From: Pratylenchus scribneri
Taxonomy: Eukaryota > Nematoda > Chromadorea > Rhabditida > Pratylenchidae
DNA length: 64,000 nt
Assembly (NCBI GenBank): GCA_030063045.1
Contig: JAQSEB010000050.1
Span: 2,542,001-2,606,000, forward strand
Direction of reading: 5' to 3'
A program made the position numbers and the translations under genes. Of this stretch, positions 34,218 through 46,200 are shown one piece after another (within the stretch, counting starts at the first letter, position 1; the number at the start of each line of letters is the position of its first letter). The notes under the pieces were generated by a model. That model was not told the DNA's origin, searched no databases, and saw only the letters and a program-made list of their open reading frames with translations.

Positions 34218-36196
34218 TTTTCAATAGATGTAAATGCTTAAATTCTAAAAAATAAAATTATTTTAATTTATAAAAATTTAAAAATGATAATATATTAAAG
34301 CTTTTTTGGAAATTTTTCACACCTTTATACGAAATTAAAATAGGAATTTTTCATGATGTTTGTTGTTTTTTTTTGCTTGTTTTTCTGTCATTTGAAAAAA
34401 AATTGTATGAAATTTATGGGCCTATTCATTCCATATTTTCCTTTTTTTGTATCGAAATAAAACATTTACGTAAAATGTTTGGTTAATAATATTTTTAAAG
34501 ATGCTAAATGTAAAAAAAATTCCTGAATTTATTTTTTTTATAGATACTAAAATATAAGAACAATTAGTACAAATTTTTTGGTAAAAAATTGGAGCATTAA
34601 AAAGTGAGGAATTTAGTAAAAAACTTTATTGAAAATTAGGCAGATTTGGCATTAAAAATGAGGAATTTGGCTAGCATGCCATTGCCATCCCATCATGTCC
34701 CCATTTTATAGCTCTCTCTAATAAGTCAAACCAAGTCCAACCCCCTCCTCTCCAACTGTGGAAAATGTGTGGATTCATAAAATAATAATAAATAATATTC
34801 ATTGGAAAAATAAATCATTTCCTTTTGGTTGCATTTGCGCAAATCCTCCCTTTTTCCATCCAAACCAAATATAAAAAATATTGTAAAAAATGGGCGGGGG
34901 AGGGGGGTGGGCAGGAAATTGCAAAAGATATTAAAAAATTGTACAATTTTCCCGGATTTGGACTTTGGGGATTGGGGGTTGTTGGCATGTTTTCATTCCA
35001 AAAATATATTCTCCCAAAGTGAATGACAAATTCACGAAAGATGGATGAAAATGGATCAAAATTTGTGAATACAAAATACATAATACAGTAATACTGGGTA
35101 ATCTTGGGAATATTCTTTTACAAATGATAATAATTAAAAGGACAATTTCGTATTAAATTTGAATTAATTTCTAAGAAAATTAAATTGATGAAATAAGAAA
35201 TTTGCATGGAAATTAATTATAAAATTGTCTATTAAAATTTATATTAATTTTCAGAATTTCAAAAATAGAATAATTAATTGGATGATTTTTATGTGGCATA
35301 CATGTGAGTAGACTACAAAATGACTACATTTTGAGTATAGAATAGATAGAAAATTCTTGAATTGAAGATAGGAATATTTCTTTTATGCAGAATAATTAAG
35401 AAAACATAAAATGTATATTTGTATTGTATTTTATTTATTTTTGGGTTGTTTTTATTTATGGATATTCTATTTTTTTATCGGCTTGTCTGTCTTTTATCTT
35501 TTATTATAGGCATAGGCATAATAATTTTATTTATATTATTAATTTTATAGCAGATTTTTAAAATAAAAGCCATTAAATTATATCGTAAATTTAAATATTA
35601 TTAAAGAATTTATGCTAAATTTTCTATGCTGTGATTTTATAGCTATTTAGATAATTATGTATGCATAATTTCATTAGTGATAAAATCATATCATAATTTT
35701 AGTAAAAGAAAAGTTTTATTTTTAGAAACACTTTTCGACTGAAAAATTTGTTCCTAAAAAGATCTAAAATCATCATCCATGCCATAGGGCGGAGGGCGGC
35801 AAATTGCAAGAAATGGAGGGGAGGATGGCTGGCATGAAGGAAGTAGAATTTTGACTGATTGTTTATTTATTCCGCCTGACAAATTTTTTATTCATTCTGC
35901 GCAAATATTACTCTTTTTAGTTATGTTTTGAGGGGAGAATGGCACCAAAAATGATTCACAAAAAGGTTGACGTAAATCCACAAAATTTAGAACAATATTG
36001 GATTAATTAGTTTATTTTCAAAAAAAAATGAAAAATAATAAATTGTGGAAAATAAATATGAGTCAAAAATAACATTAATATATTTTGCATGGTAAAACAT
36101 ATGTGATTGATGACACTAATTTTTCGATGGTTAGGGCCATAGATAAAAAAGCATTTTTTGAAGAAATGGCAGCACATAGCACCAATAATGGGAAAA
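34218..36196. other. Gene-poor spacer, first part
   Basis: No exon is supported. A G-rich stretch at 34890-34910 (GGGGGAGGGGGGTGGGC-like) and another at 35787-35850 stand out against the AT-rich background. Short frames on both strands around 34815-35081 reflect that G-rich tract. Confidence 0.4.
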
Positions 36197-36600
36197 GGTT
36201 TTTTTGACGAAAGATTTTAATCGTTTTTTTGAAAGATCAGATTCTTCTGCCGAAAGATTCTTTTTAGAGTAATTTCGTTAATGCTAGATCTTAAACCTAC
36301 ATAAGCCTTAAACCATTTGAAAGAGTTCATCGTGATGCAATGATTAATTTATTGAATGTCATGGTTTGATTAAAAATTCAATTTATTAAATCGTTTAAAC
36401 CATTTTTTTTCTATTTAATTTTTTGGCTTAGAATTTAAAAACCCAGAAAAATTAGGTCATTTGATGAGCCTCGATGAGCTCTATTCAATTGAATAAGGTT
36501 TTTATGGTATAAGATCAGGCATTTAAAAAGTTATTAAGCAATCGGATTTGTGGGAAAAAGACCATTTTTTCTGCAAAAATTCTCCACCCAATAAAAAAAT
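36197..36600. mobile_element. Decayed copy of the 16.06-kb inverted-repeat element
   Basis: GAAAGATCAGATTCTTCTGC and GCCGAAAGATTCTTTTTAG (36232-36275) resemble the TIR of the element at 16.06 kb (GCCGAAAGATCACATTCTTT). The opposite end (CTGCAAAAATTCTCCACCCA, about 36570) reads in reverse complement as a degenerate form of the same arm. No coding sequence. Confidence 0.4.
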
Positions 36601-37240
36601 TGCTAAATAAAATTGTATTACGGTGGAACAGATAAAAGACATAAAATTGACATCATCCAAAAGCCAAAACAATATTATAATTAAAATATCAGAAAATTAT
36701 GGTAATAATAAAATAATTAAAAATAGAATAAAAACAATTGGCCGGATTCCAGAGGGTCAAAATTGGATATTGCTAAAAATATTCTTTTTGATGGAATAAA
36801 AAAAGCGGAAATCCTAGTACCACCAAATATAGTTATAAAACAATAAAGATGCATAAAAAAATTATAATCCAAAAGAAGATTCGGAGTTGGATGAATGGAT
36901 CAAATATGCAAAAAACTTAGAGAATAATTCAAAAAATGGATTAAAGAATTTAAAACAAAATAAAAGTTACAAATATTTATAAAATTATTAATTAAATTCT
37001 TTATCAAAATTTACACTTCGCCCTTTTATTTTACAATTTAATAAAATTTTAATTATATATTTCGAATAAATCAACTTTTTCAAAAATATTTTTATTCTAA
37101 TACCAACAATCAATCCATCGATCCATCGAAGCATCGATAACAAATTCATCCATTTTCCCACATTTTGGTTGCATTTTGGTCATATTCGCACATTTATTCA
37201 TTTTCCTATTAGTATTCAAAAATTTTATCGCCTTTCCCCA
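36601..37240. other. Gene-poor spacer, second part
   Basis: No gene seen. A short open stretch near 36626-36800 (…IKTIGRIPEGQNWILLKIF…) is terminated and has no ATG or recognisable family. Confidence 0.35.
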
Positions 37241-37244
37241 TCTA

Positions 37245-37875
37245 TGATCTATCCTATCTTTGCCTTTTTTTCTGGCCATTCATTTATTGGCCTTGTCCAT
37301 TGGGTTAACCGAAGGGGAGGGGGACACTTTTTTCCGGCCTTTCATTTTTTGTCCTAGCCAACTGCTGGATTATTTTACCGAAAGGGATGGGGTGGAGATG
37401 TGATATTTTATTTGATTGGGGAATGGTGGAACGACGACCGGTGCAAATGAAAGCTATTGTAATTCATTTCTTCCATTCCAATTTTCAAAGCAAAATCTAA
37501 GTTTTTCTCTAGTCGTTTAATTTATTTTCCCAGCTCATTGGCTTATTTTGCCGAAATGGAGTGAAAGGTGTATTTGGGAATGGGGATGCTTTATTTCCTT
37601 TAAATTTAATGCAAATCATTGCTTTTCATTTCGTCCCATTTTCCCATTCAGCAGAGTAAAACCCAACGTTTTCCGAGTTTTCTCATCCATTTCTTTGCCC
37701 CTTTCTACTAGTTTCTACGGAATCTATTTTTTGCCTTGTCCTATTGGGTTATTTCTTATTTTACTAGAGTGGAAGGGGAGAGGGGGGGGGGGGGGGTGTT
37801 GTATTGGCGGAATGATGAAGCGACGATTTCCTTACAAATTATGCAAATCAATTTCATTCATTTCTAGGGTTGTTC
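37245..37875. repeat. Three degenerate direct repeats of about 200-240 bp, G-rich
   Basis: Three successive blocks share, in order, TTGTCCATTGGGTTA / CAGCTCATTGGCTTA / TTGTCCTATTGGGTTA, then CCGAAAGGGATGGGGTGG-like G-rich sequence, then TGCAAATGAAAGC / TGCAAATCATTGC / TGCAAATCAATTTC followed by ATTCATTTC. Block 3 contains a run of about 14 G (about 37784-37797). A fourth, weaker relative lies near 38440-38540 (GGGGTGCGGGGGGTAAAGG). Confidence 0.5.
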
Positions 37876-37995
37876 GTTCAAAGTCGGTTTCGATTTACGA
37901 AAATCGATGAATTTAAAACCGATAATTGGAAAAATCGGAAACCAACATTTTTTCAAAATCCGAAAATCGGAGTTTAAAACCAACACCTTCGTAAG
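37868..37995. repeat. Copy of the GGTTTC/ACCGAAAA interspersed repeat
   Basis: GTTCAAAGTCGGTTTCGATT at the left and CCGAAAATCGGAGTTTAAAA at the right; same family as the copies at 22.13, 48.95, 56.16 and 56.37 kb. Confidence 0.45.
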
Positions 37996-40222
37996 ACCAA
38001 TTTTGAATAACCCCCAATCATTTTCTGACATTTTCAGAGCAAAAAATCTATGTTTTTTCTCACCTAAATTTTGTTATTATTTTACATCTTTCACATCCAT
38101 AAGTGACCTACACTGATATTTACCATTATATGGAGCTACTAGTACAGCCGTAATATTAGCTTATTTTCGAAATGGATAAAAATTCATTATTTATTTCGAA
38201 AAACTAATAATTTATGGAAAGAATTTCAAAAATTAATTTTTAATTTTTTTAATGATAATTCTGATATTTTTTTAAAAATTTTCTTCAACAAATTACATCT
38301 AAAATTAAAATGTTTATTTTTTTTTCCAAGACCAATAAATAATCCCCAATGAATTAATCCATTATTCACAATTTGACTGCAATTATTCTTATTCATATTT
38401 ATGGATGATTGTTTATCCATTTTACTTACAATTACAAATTATCGCTTTACCCAATCTATTCCATCCTTGCCCTTCTTTTTGGCCACATATTCCATTCACA
38501 GTTTTTCGCTGCGGGGTGCGGGGGGTAAAGGAAAGAAGGTGCTAAAATATTTAGACTTTTTTATATGTTAGTTTATTTTTTTTGTATTAAAAATGGAGCA
38601 AATGCAGAAATGAGTCTCCAAAAGTTAATATTAATACACACTTCCATTTCCTCCTATTTTCACAAGTCAAACTATTAAATTTCTCTAATATTTATGAAAG
38701 ATTAGTTATGGGAATAGGAATGGTTCAATCTCTCAAAAAAAAAAATCCAAATTTATATTACTATTTAATTTGTGAGTCACTAAACATCATCACTGCAGGG
38801 TACCATAATTTTGATTAAACGATCGAAATATTGCTTTGAGCAAGCAATTGAGATTGGGACAGGTAATCAATAATCATTTTCTCATTGATTCATATTCATT
38901 GATGATGATTATTAAATTTCTCTACGTATGTCCCTTCCCAAATCCCAATTCCCAAATAGGTAAATAATAAGGGTCGGTTAATTCCGAAAATTAACGAAAA
39001 ATACTTCTGCTCTACGATTGATGAATTGTTCCGAGTAATTAATCCATTATGCCTTCACATAAGGGGCGGCTATTTTCAAAAATCAAAGAAAAATGCATCA
39101 AAATATTTCCATTCCACCTCAATCAAACATCATCTTAAGGATACCATTATCTTAAGAATAATCACTCAATCATTCATTATTCATTCAATGACCTCAAGCT
39201 ATATGGTAATGTATATATATAATTATTTATTCTTGCTTTCTTCCTAAATTTTTATATTTTCCAATTTCATATTCATCTACTCCAATCTGTCGCGGATCGC
39301 GACTTTTGATTTTAATTTAATTTATTATTTTTTATCAATTCCTTATTATCTTTATTCATTATTTTCAACATAACATTGCATGAATCAATTTTTATCTTAT
39401 TTTCATCCATTCCCCTTTTTTGCTGTTCATCCAATTTTTCTACATCTAAACTCCGCCCCTCAATTTTTGTGTTCATCCACTGGGCCCCATTTTTTTCGCT
39501 CTCTCTCTTTTTTTCTACACTTTTTCCAACTTTGCTGTCCAATTTTTTAATCGCCTTAAATTCAATATATTTTTGCTAAATAAACTTTGTGGGATTTCAA
39601 CTAATTAATTTGTGATTTTGGGTGGGTTGAAAATTGTTGAGTTGAATTTTCAAATCCCAATTGCCTCGGCATTGCGTGTGGGTTGATTCATCAATTTCTG
39701 CCCGTGGCAACCTTCAATTTGACAAGGAAATTTGATCGGCTCGAATTTTGCCTTCTTCCCGGAAATTGGCTTATTTCCGCGGAATCTTCATACTTTGATA
39801 ATCTCAATTTCTTTGCAATTTCTTGTGTTGGAAATTGCCAATTTGTCTATTTGGGAACCGAGGAACTGATCCTTCCTCCCTGGAACTTGTTCCCCGCAAT
39901 ACAATCTACCATTCCCCATCCCTAGCCAAAATTAAATTAACAAAATATTCTGCTAAAAGTCTGTGAATAGCACCATTCACAGGATAAAAAAAGCTTATTA
40001 ATAAAAAAAGTTTCAGCCGTATGCTAGAATTTTGATCCATTTTGACAGTATATTTTATTTGCCACTTTCTCAATTTCTTAGGCCTTCAATTTTCAAATAA
40101 ATCATATTTTAATTATAATTTTTTATTAATCCAGAAAAGAACTAATAATTGGAAATTTTTATTTTCAATTCTCTCATTTTGTTTTAAATTCATCATCAGC
40201 AGATTAGAATAATTTCTTCAAA
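37996..40222. other. Gene-poor spacer, third part, with GTPase-gene promoter
   Basis: No exon is convincingly supported. A 240-bp open stretch at 39683-39925 (…LEFCLLPGNWLISAESSYF…) has unusually balanced composition but begins at TTG, has no matching splice context and no known family. The end of the interval must hold the promoter and 5' UTR of the gene starting at 40223. Confidence 0.4.
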
Positions 40223-43200
40223 ATGAGCAGTCGATATTCTTCGTCAAACAGCAGAAATGGAGAATCCCGCCATTATCATGATCAGCAGGATCGAAAACAT
40301 CGACATCATCGTCGATCATCTGAGGAACGAAGGGAAAGTTCATCATCATCAAAAAATAATGCTAGAGGTAAAAAGTAAAATTGATAAAAATATTGCTTAA
40401 AATTAAAATATTTTTTTAACATTATTAACAAAAAAATAAAAAAGAAAAAGAAAAAAGCAAATTTAAAATGAAGCTAATAAGCCATTTATTAAAAATATGC
40501 ATTAAATATAGCATTGGATAAAAGAAAAAGAAAATTGGTTTATTTGTTTAGTGACTGTAGGGTTACTGTATGCTAAAATGTATTTTCAATTAAAATTAAA
40601 TATTTTAATTACAATTGCAAAAAAATATTTTTTTATATCTCACATTTTAGAAAAATTGTATTCCTTCTCCCAATAAATTTAATTTAAATGAATTCCATTT
40701 TCTTTCCATTTCTTATTCTTATGAATATTTTTACATTTTTTCATTTTAAAAGTAAGAGGCATTTTTTTGTATTTCTTTAGAAACTCACAATGAAATCAAT
40801 AAAAAAATGGAATTTAGAAAAATTAATTTTTTTATTTTGATTTTTTTTATAAAAAAAATTAAAGGCTAAGCAATTATTTTTATTTAATTTTATAGAATTA
40901 ACAATTTTCAATTCTGTAGGTGTGGCAGTTATTTATGTTGCCGAAAATGATGCTCCTCATTTATATGAATTCAATGGAAGTCGACAAAAGGTTCAAGAAA
41001 TGGTCAACAAAATTCTAAAAAGATTGGCAAATGAACAACGGGAAAATTTGCCAATTCCACCACCATTTGAAGTACAAAAATTCATAAAATCCATGGGGAT
41101 ATATGCAAAGGTTAATTTGTGATTTTGTAAAGTAAAAAATGAAATTCCTTTGAAGATCGATCCAGAAAATAGTTATGTTGAGAATGAAACCAAATACAAA
41201 TTGAAATTCCATTCCACCGATGGCACCACTCAACAAAATATTCCCAATTCTGGCAATGGCAATGTTGATGATGATGAAATGGATATTAAGAGAAGACGAA
41301 TTGACATTGATGGATAGCAGCAAAAAGAAATAAAATCATCACCATCTTCAGCAAATGCCACCGAAATACAGTCGACAGTTTACAGTAGTGCTTCTACTCC
41401 ACAAATAACGACAGAAATTCATCCGCAACAACCACCGCAGCAACAATTGGGCGATTTCATAAATGGGTAGGTTTTCTTTAATTTCCCTTATGAATTTTTA
41501 TTATTATTAATTTCTTATTTTTTTTTTTGATTAATTCAATAATAAAAATATTCATTTTTTGGGTAATCCTTACGAATTGTGATCCGAAAAATTTTTATTT
41601 TTCAAATCTTTTCTAGGATTTCAAAGTTGTTGAAAAAGAATCTAGCTTATTTTATATTTATCATATTTTACCGAATAGGAAAGCATCATTTTTCTTAAAA
41701 TTTTAATTCTTTCTATTTTCCAAAAAATTTTAATTCCTCCTGGTTTAATTATTTTTTAATCCCTCCTATTTAATTAAATTTTAAATTCCATCTGTTTTTC
41801 GGAAAAAATTAAAATTAAAATTGTATGTGGCATTCTAGACATTTTATTGGTAATAGTCGGCACCTTTTTATCCATTTATCCATTTAATTAAATTAAATGT
41901 GAAAAGCATACAAAATAAGATTAGTGCTCAGAAAGAGCAATCGAGAAACTTAAAAATAATGTATAAAAAATAATTTTTAAACGGCATTTTGTAAGGAATG
42001 CTCTTTTTTAATGATACATTAGCTAGTAGCTACTAAAAGTTAATGGATTAATAAATAGTTTTTTTAAAGCATCTCATAAATTTAAATTTTGTATTTTTTT
42101 AAATTTTATTGATGTTTATTTAATTATAGTGATGGCGTTATCAATTTTGATGTGTTTGGCCAAAATTTAGAACAACTTTTTGCCTCGGGCTTCATTGTGA
42201 TTTCGCACAAGGAAATCATCCGTCGTACTTTTGAATGTTTGAAAAATGGAAGCAATGAATGTGTGAATTTCTCCAATTTTGTTGCAAAAATGGATGAATG
42301 TTTTTCGTAAGTGCCTAATTTTATTGAATGTCTATGAATTCATTTTCCCTCCAGTGAAGAGAAAATCTGCGACGCAAAAAAGTTGATTAAAAAATGGGCT
42401 GAATGGACGAATAGAAAGGCAATACAAATGCATAAAGATGTGCTAATTGCAAGCAATGGAAATGCACTCCAAACGATACCAACAGTTGATGAATTAGCAA
42501 AAACATTTGAGGAAAAATGCGCAGAAAAAATTCGTTTATTTGTTGGCTGGACTGAAAAATTAATTACACCAGAAATTCGAAACAAGGAATGGATTGTTGA
42601 ATTGGAAAATCAGCATGGTAAAAAATTGATTACGTTAATTCTTTCAAATCTGAAATACAAAATTAGATGGAGTATTTTTATTTAAATGGGAAAATTAAAT
42701 AAAAAAACGGCTAATATATTATTATTATTATTACTATTAAATGAATAAATCAGACACAAAATATCTAGATAAATAAAATACAGAATGTTTGGAGAAACAA
42801 AAACAAATGTTAGAAGAAACAAAAACAAATATTTGGAGAAACAAAACAAAATGTTTGGAGAAACAAAAACAAATGTTTGGAGAAATATAAACACAAAATG
42901 TTTGGAGAAACAAAAACATGTTTGGAGTAATAAAAACAAATGTTTGGAGAAATAATAACACAAAATATTTGGAGAAACAAAAACTAATGTTTGGAGAAAC
43001 AAAAACAAATGTTTGGAGAAATAAAAACATATGTTTCTAGAAATAAAAACAAATGTTTGGAGAAACAAAAACAAATGTTTGGATAAACAAAAACAAATGT
43101 TTGGAGAAATAAAAACATATGTTTCTAGAAATAAAAACAAATGTTTGGAGAAACAAAAACAAATGTTTGGATAAACAAAAACAAATGTTTGGATAAACAA

Positions 43201-46200
43201 AAACAAATGTTTGGAGAAACAAAAACAACTGTTTGGAGAAACAAAAACAAATGGTTGGAGAAACAAAAACAAAATGTTTGGAGAAATAAAAACACAAAAT
43301 GTTTGGATAAACAAAAACAAATGTTTGGAGAAACAAAAACAACTGTTTGGAGAAATAAAAACACAAAATGTTTGGATAAACAAAAACAAATGTTTGGAGA
43401 AACAAAAACAAAATGTTTGGAGAAATAAAAACACAAAATGTTTGGAGAAACAAAAACAAAATGTTTGGAGAAACAAAAACAAATGTTTGGAGAAACAAAA
43501 ACAAATGTTTGGAGAAATAAAAACATATGTTTCTAGAAATAAAAACAAATGTTTGGAGAAACAAAAACAAATGTTTGGAGAAACAAAAACAAATGTTTGG
43601 AGAAATAAAAACATATGTTTCTAGAAATAAAAACAAATGTTTGGAGAAACAAAAACAAATGTTTGGATAAACAAAAACACAAAATGTTTGGAGAAACAAA
43701 AACAAAATGTTTGGAGAAACAAAAACAAATGTTTGGAGAAACAAAAACAAAATGTTTGGATAAATAAAAACACAAAATGTTTGGAGAAACAAAAAAACAA
43801 ATGTTTGGAGAAACAAAAACAAATGTTTGGATAAATAAAAACACAAAATGTTTGGAGAAACAAAAAAACAAATGTTTGGAGAAACAAAAACAAATGTTTG
43901 GATAAATAAAAATACAAAATGTACCAAATTTTTTTTAAAATGTTTGGAGAAACAAAAACAAATGCTTGGATAAATAAAAACACAAAATGTTTGGAGAAAC
44001 AAAAACAAATGTTTGGAGTAATAAAAACAAATGTTTGGAGAAATAATAACACAAAATATTTGGAGAAACAAAAACTAATGTTTGGAGAAACAAAAACAAA
44101 TGTTTGGAGAAATAAAAACATGTTTCTAGAAATAAAAACAAATGTTTGGAGAAACAAAAACAAATGTTTGGATAAACAAAAACAAATGTTTGGATAAATA
44201 AAAACACAAAATGTTTGGAGAAACAAAAAAACAAATGTTTGGAGAAACAAAAACAAATGTTTGGATAAATAAAAATACAAAATGTACCAAATTTTTTTTA
44301 AAATGTTTGGAGAAACAAAAACAAATGCTTGGATAAATAAAAACACAAAATGTTTGGAGAAACAAAAACAAATGTTTGGAGTAATAAAAACAAATGTTTG
44401 GAGAAATAATAACACAAAATATTTGGAGAAACAAAAACTAATGTTTGGAGAAACAAAAACAAATGTTTGGAGAAATAAAAACATGTTTCTAGAAATAAAA
44501 ACAAATGTTTGGAGAAACAAAAACAAATGTTTGGATAAACAAAAACAAATGTTCGGATAAACAAAAACAAATGTTTGGAGAAACAAAAACAACTGTTTGG
44601 AGAAACAAAAACAAATGGTTGGAGAAACAAAAACAAAATGTTTGGATAAACAAAAACAAATGTTTGGAGAAACAAAAACAACTGTTTGGAGAAACAAAAA
44701 CAAATGGTTGGAGAAACAAAAACAAAATGTTTGGAGAAATAAAAACACAAAATGTTTGGAGAAACAAAAACAAAATGTTTGGATAAATAAAAACAAAATG
44801 TTTGGAGAAACAAAAACAAATGTTTGGAGAAATAAAAACACAAAATGTTTGGAGAAACAAAAACAAATGTTTGGAGAAACAAAAACAAATGTTTGGAGAA
44901 ACAAAAACAAAATGTTTGGATAAATAAAAACACAAAATGTTTGGAGAAACAAAAAAACAAATGTTTGGAGAAACAAAAACAAATGTTTGGATAAATAAAA
45001 ACACAAAATGTTTGGAGAAACAAAAAAACAAATGTTTGGAGAAACAAAAACAAATGTTTGGATAAATAAAAATACAAAATGTACCAAATTTTTTTTAAAA
45101 TGTTTGGAGAAACAAAAACAAATGCTTGGATAAATAAAAACACAAAATGTTTGGAGAAACAAAAACAAATGTTTGGATAAATAAAAACACAAAATGTTTA
45201 GATAAACAAAAATAAAAAAAATGTTTGGTAAATTAAATTTTTTGGAGTGTATCGAGGCTGAATGATTAAAATTAGCCCAAAACAAAAAAAAAATGAGAAT
45301 TTATAAGATATTATTGGAATATAATCACATTTTTAATTAAAATTTCTATTTTCTTTATCGTTCTTCCATTTAATAGGTATCCAATATATTGGTCGTTCAA
45401 TGGAAAAATTGACAGAAAAATTGGCACAACAGACTTATGCAAATGCCGAGCAGTCAACAGAAGAAATTTATGTGTTTTTCCTTGAGATTACCAATGTCAC
45501 AGAGGAACAAAATGATCAAATCTGCAGGCAGAATTATGAACTTTTGTTGAAATTAAGTGGTGCCGGCAAACGTTGCATATTTGTGGATCTCACAATGCAT
45601 TCTGTGGCCAAAAGTGAATATTCGATTGGTCGAAGCCATATTGCCCTTTTCCAGGGTAAATAAATTGACAAATAATCTTTTTAATATTCAAATTTTCAGG
45701 TTCAAATGTAATTGTTCAAGATTATTTAGAGGCTTTTAAGAAGCAGCAAGAAGTGGAAATGAAAGAAAGGGAGAGAAAAATGAACACCTGTATGGCACGC
45801 ATAAAGGACAAATCGAATATCAATTGTCAAAATGGAAGCAAAATAAGAAAGCCAACAGTCATATTGGAGGTATTGTCTATTTTGAAATATTTTCAAGCAA
45901 AATTTGCATACTAATATCATCAAAATAGTGACATAGAATTATTTTCGAGAAATCCTTATTTTTTAATTTTAATTTTTCTTGCTCTTAGGATCTTATTCCT
46001 AAAAATTTATGAAATTTTTAAAATTATTTTATTAAGCTGCCATGCCCTAGAGCAAGTGAAAAAGGTCAAAGAGGTGAAGGAGAACCAATTTGTCCAGACG
46101 ATGATAACACTTGGGAATGCGATGATTGTGGCCAACTTCTTTATGTGTTAATGCCTAACAATAAGGCAAATGTATGCAAATTCATAATAAAATTTTATTT

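Noticed and set aside
34815..35081. Three overlapping frames near the G-rich tract
   Set aside because: All three reflect one G-rich stretch; no homology or start context.
39683..39925. 80-codon frame in the gene-poor spacer
   Set aside because: Begins at TTG, no splice context, no family; coding potential not demonstrable by eye.
42682..45285. Large minus-strand frames (up to 554 codons) over array C
   Set aside because: Several overlapping frames are open at once and all consist of the repeat; the array is intronic to a well-supported plus-strand gene.
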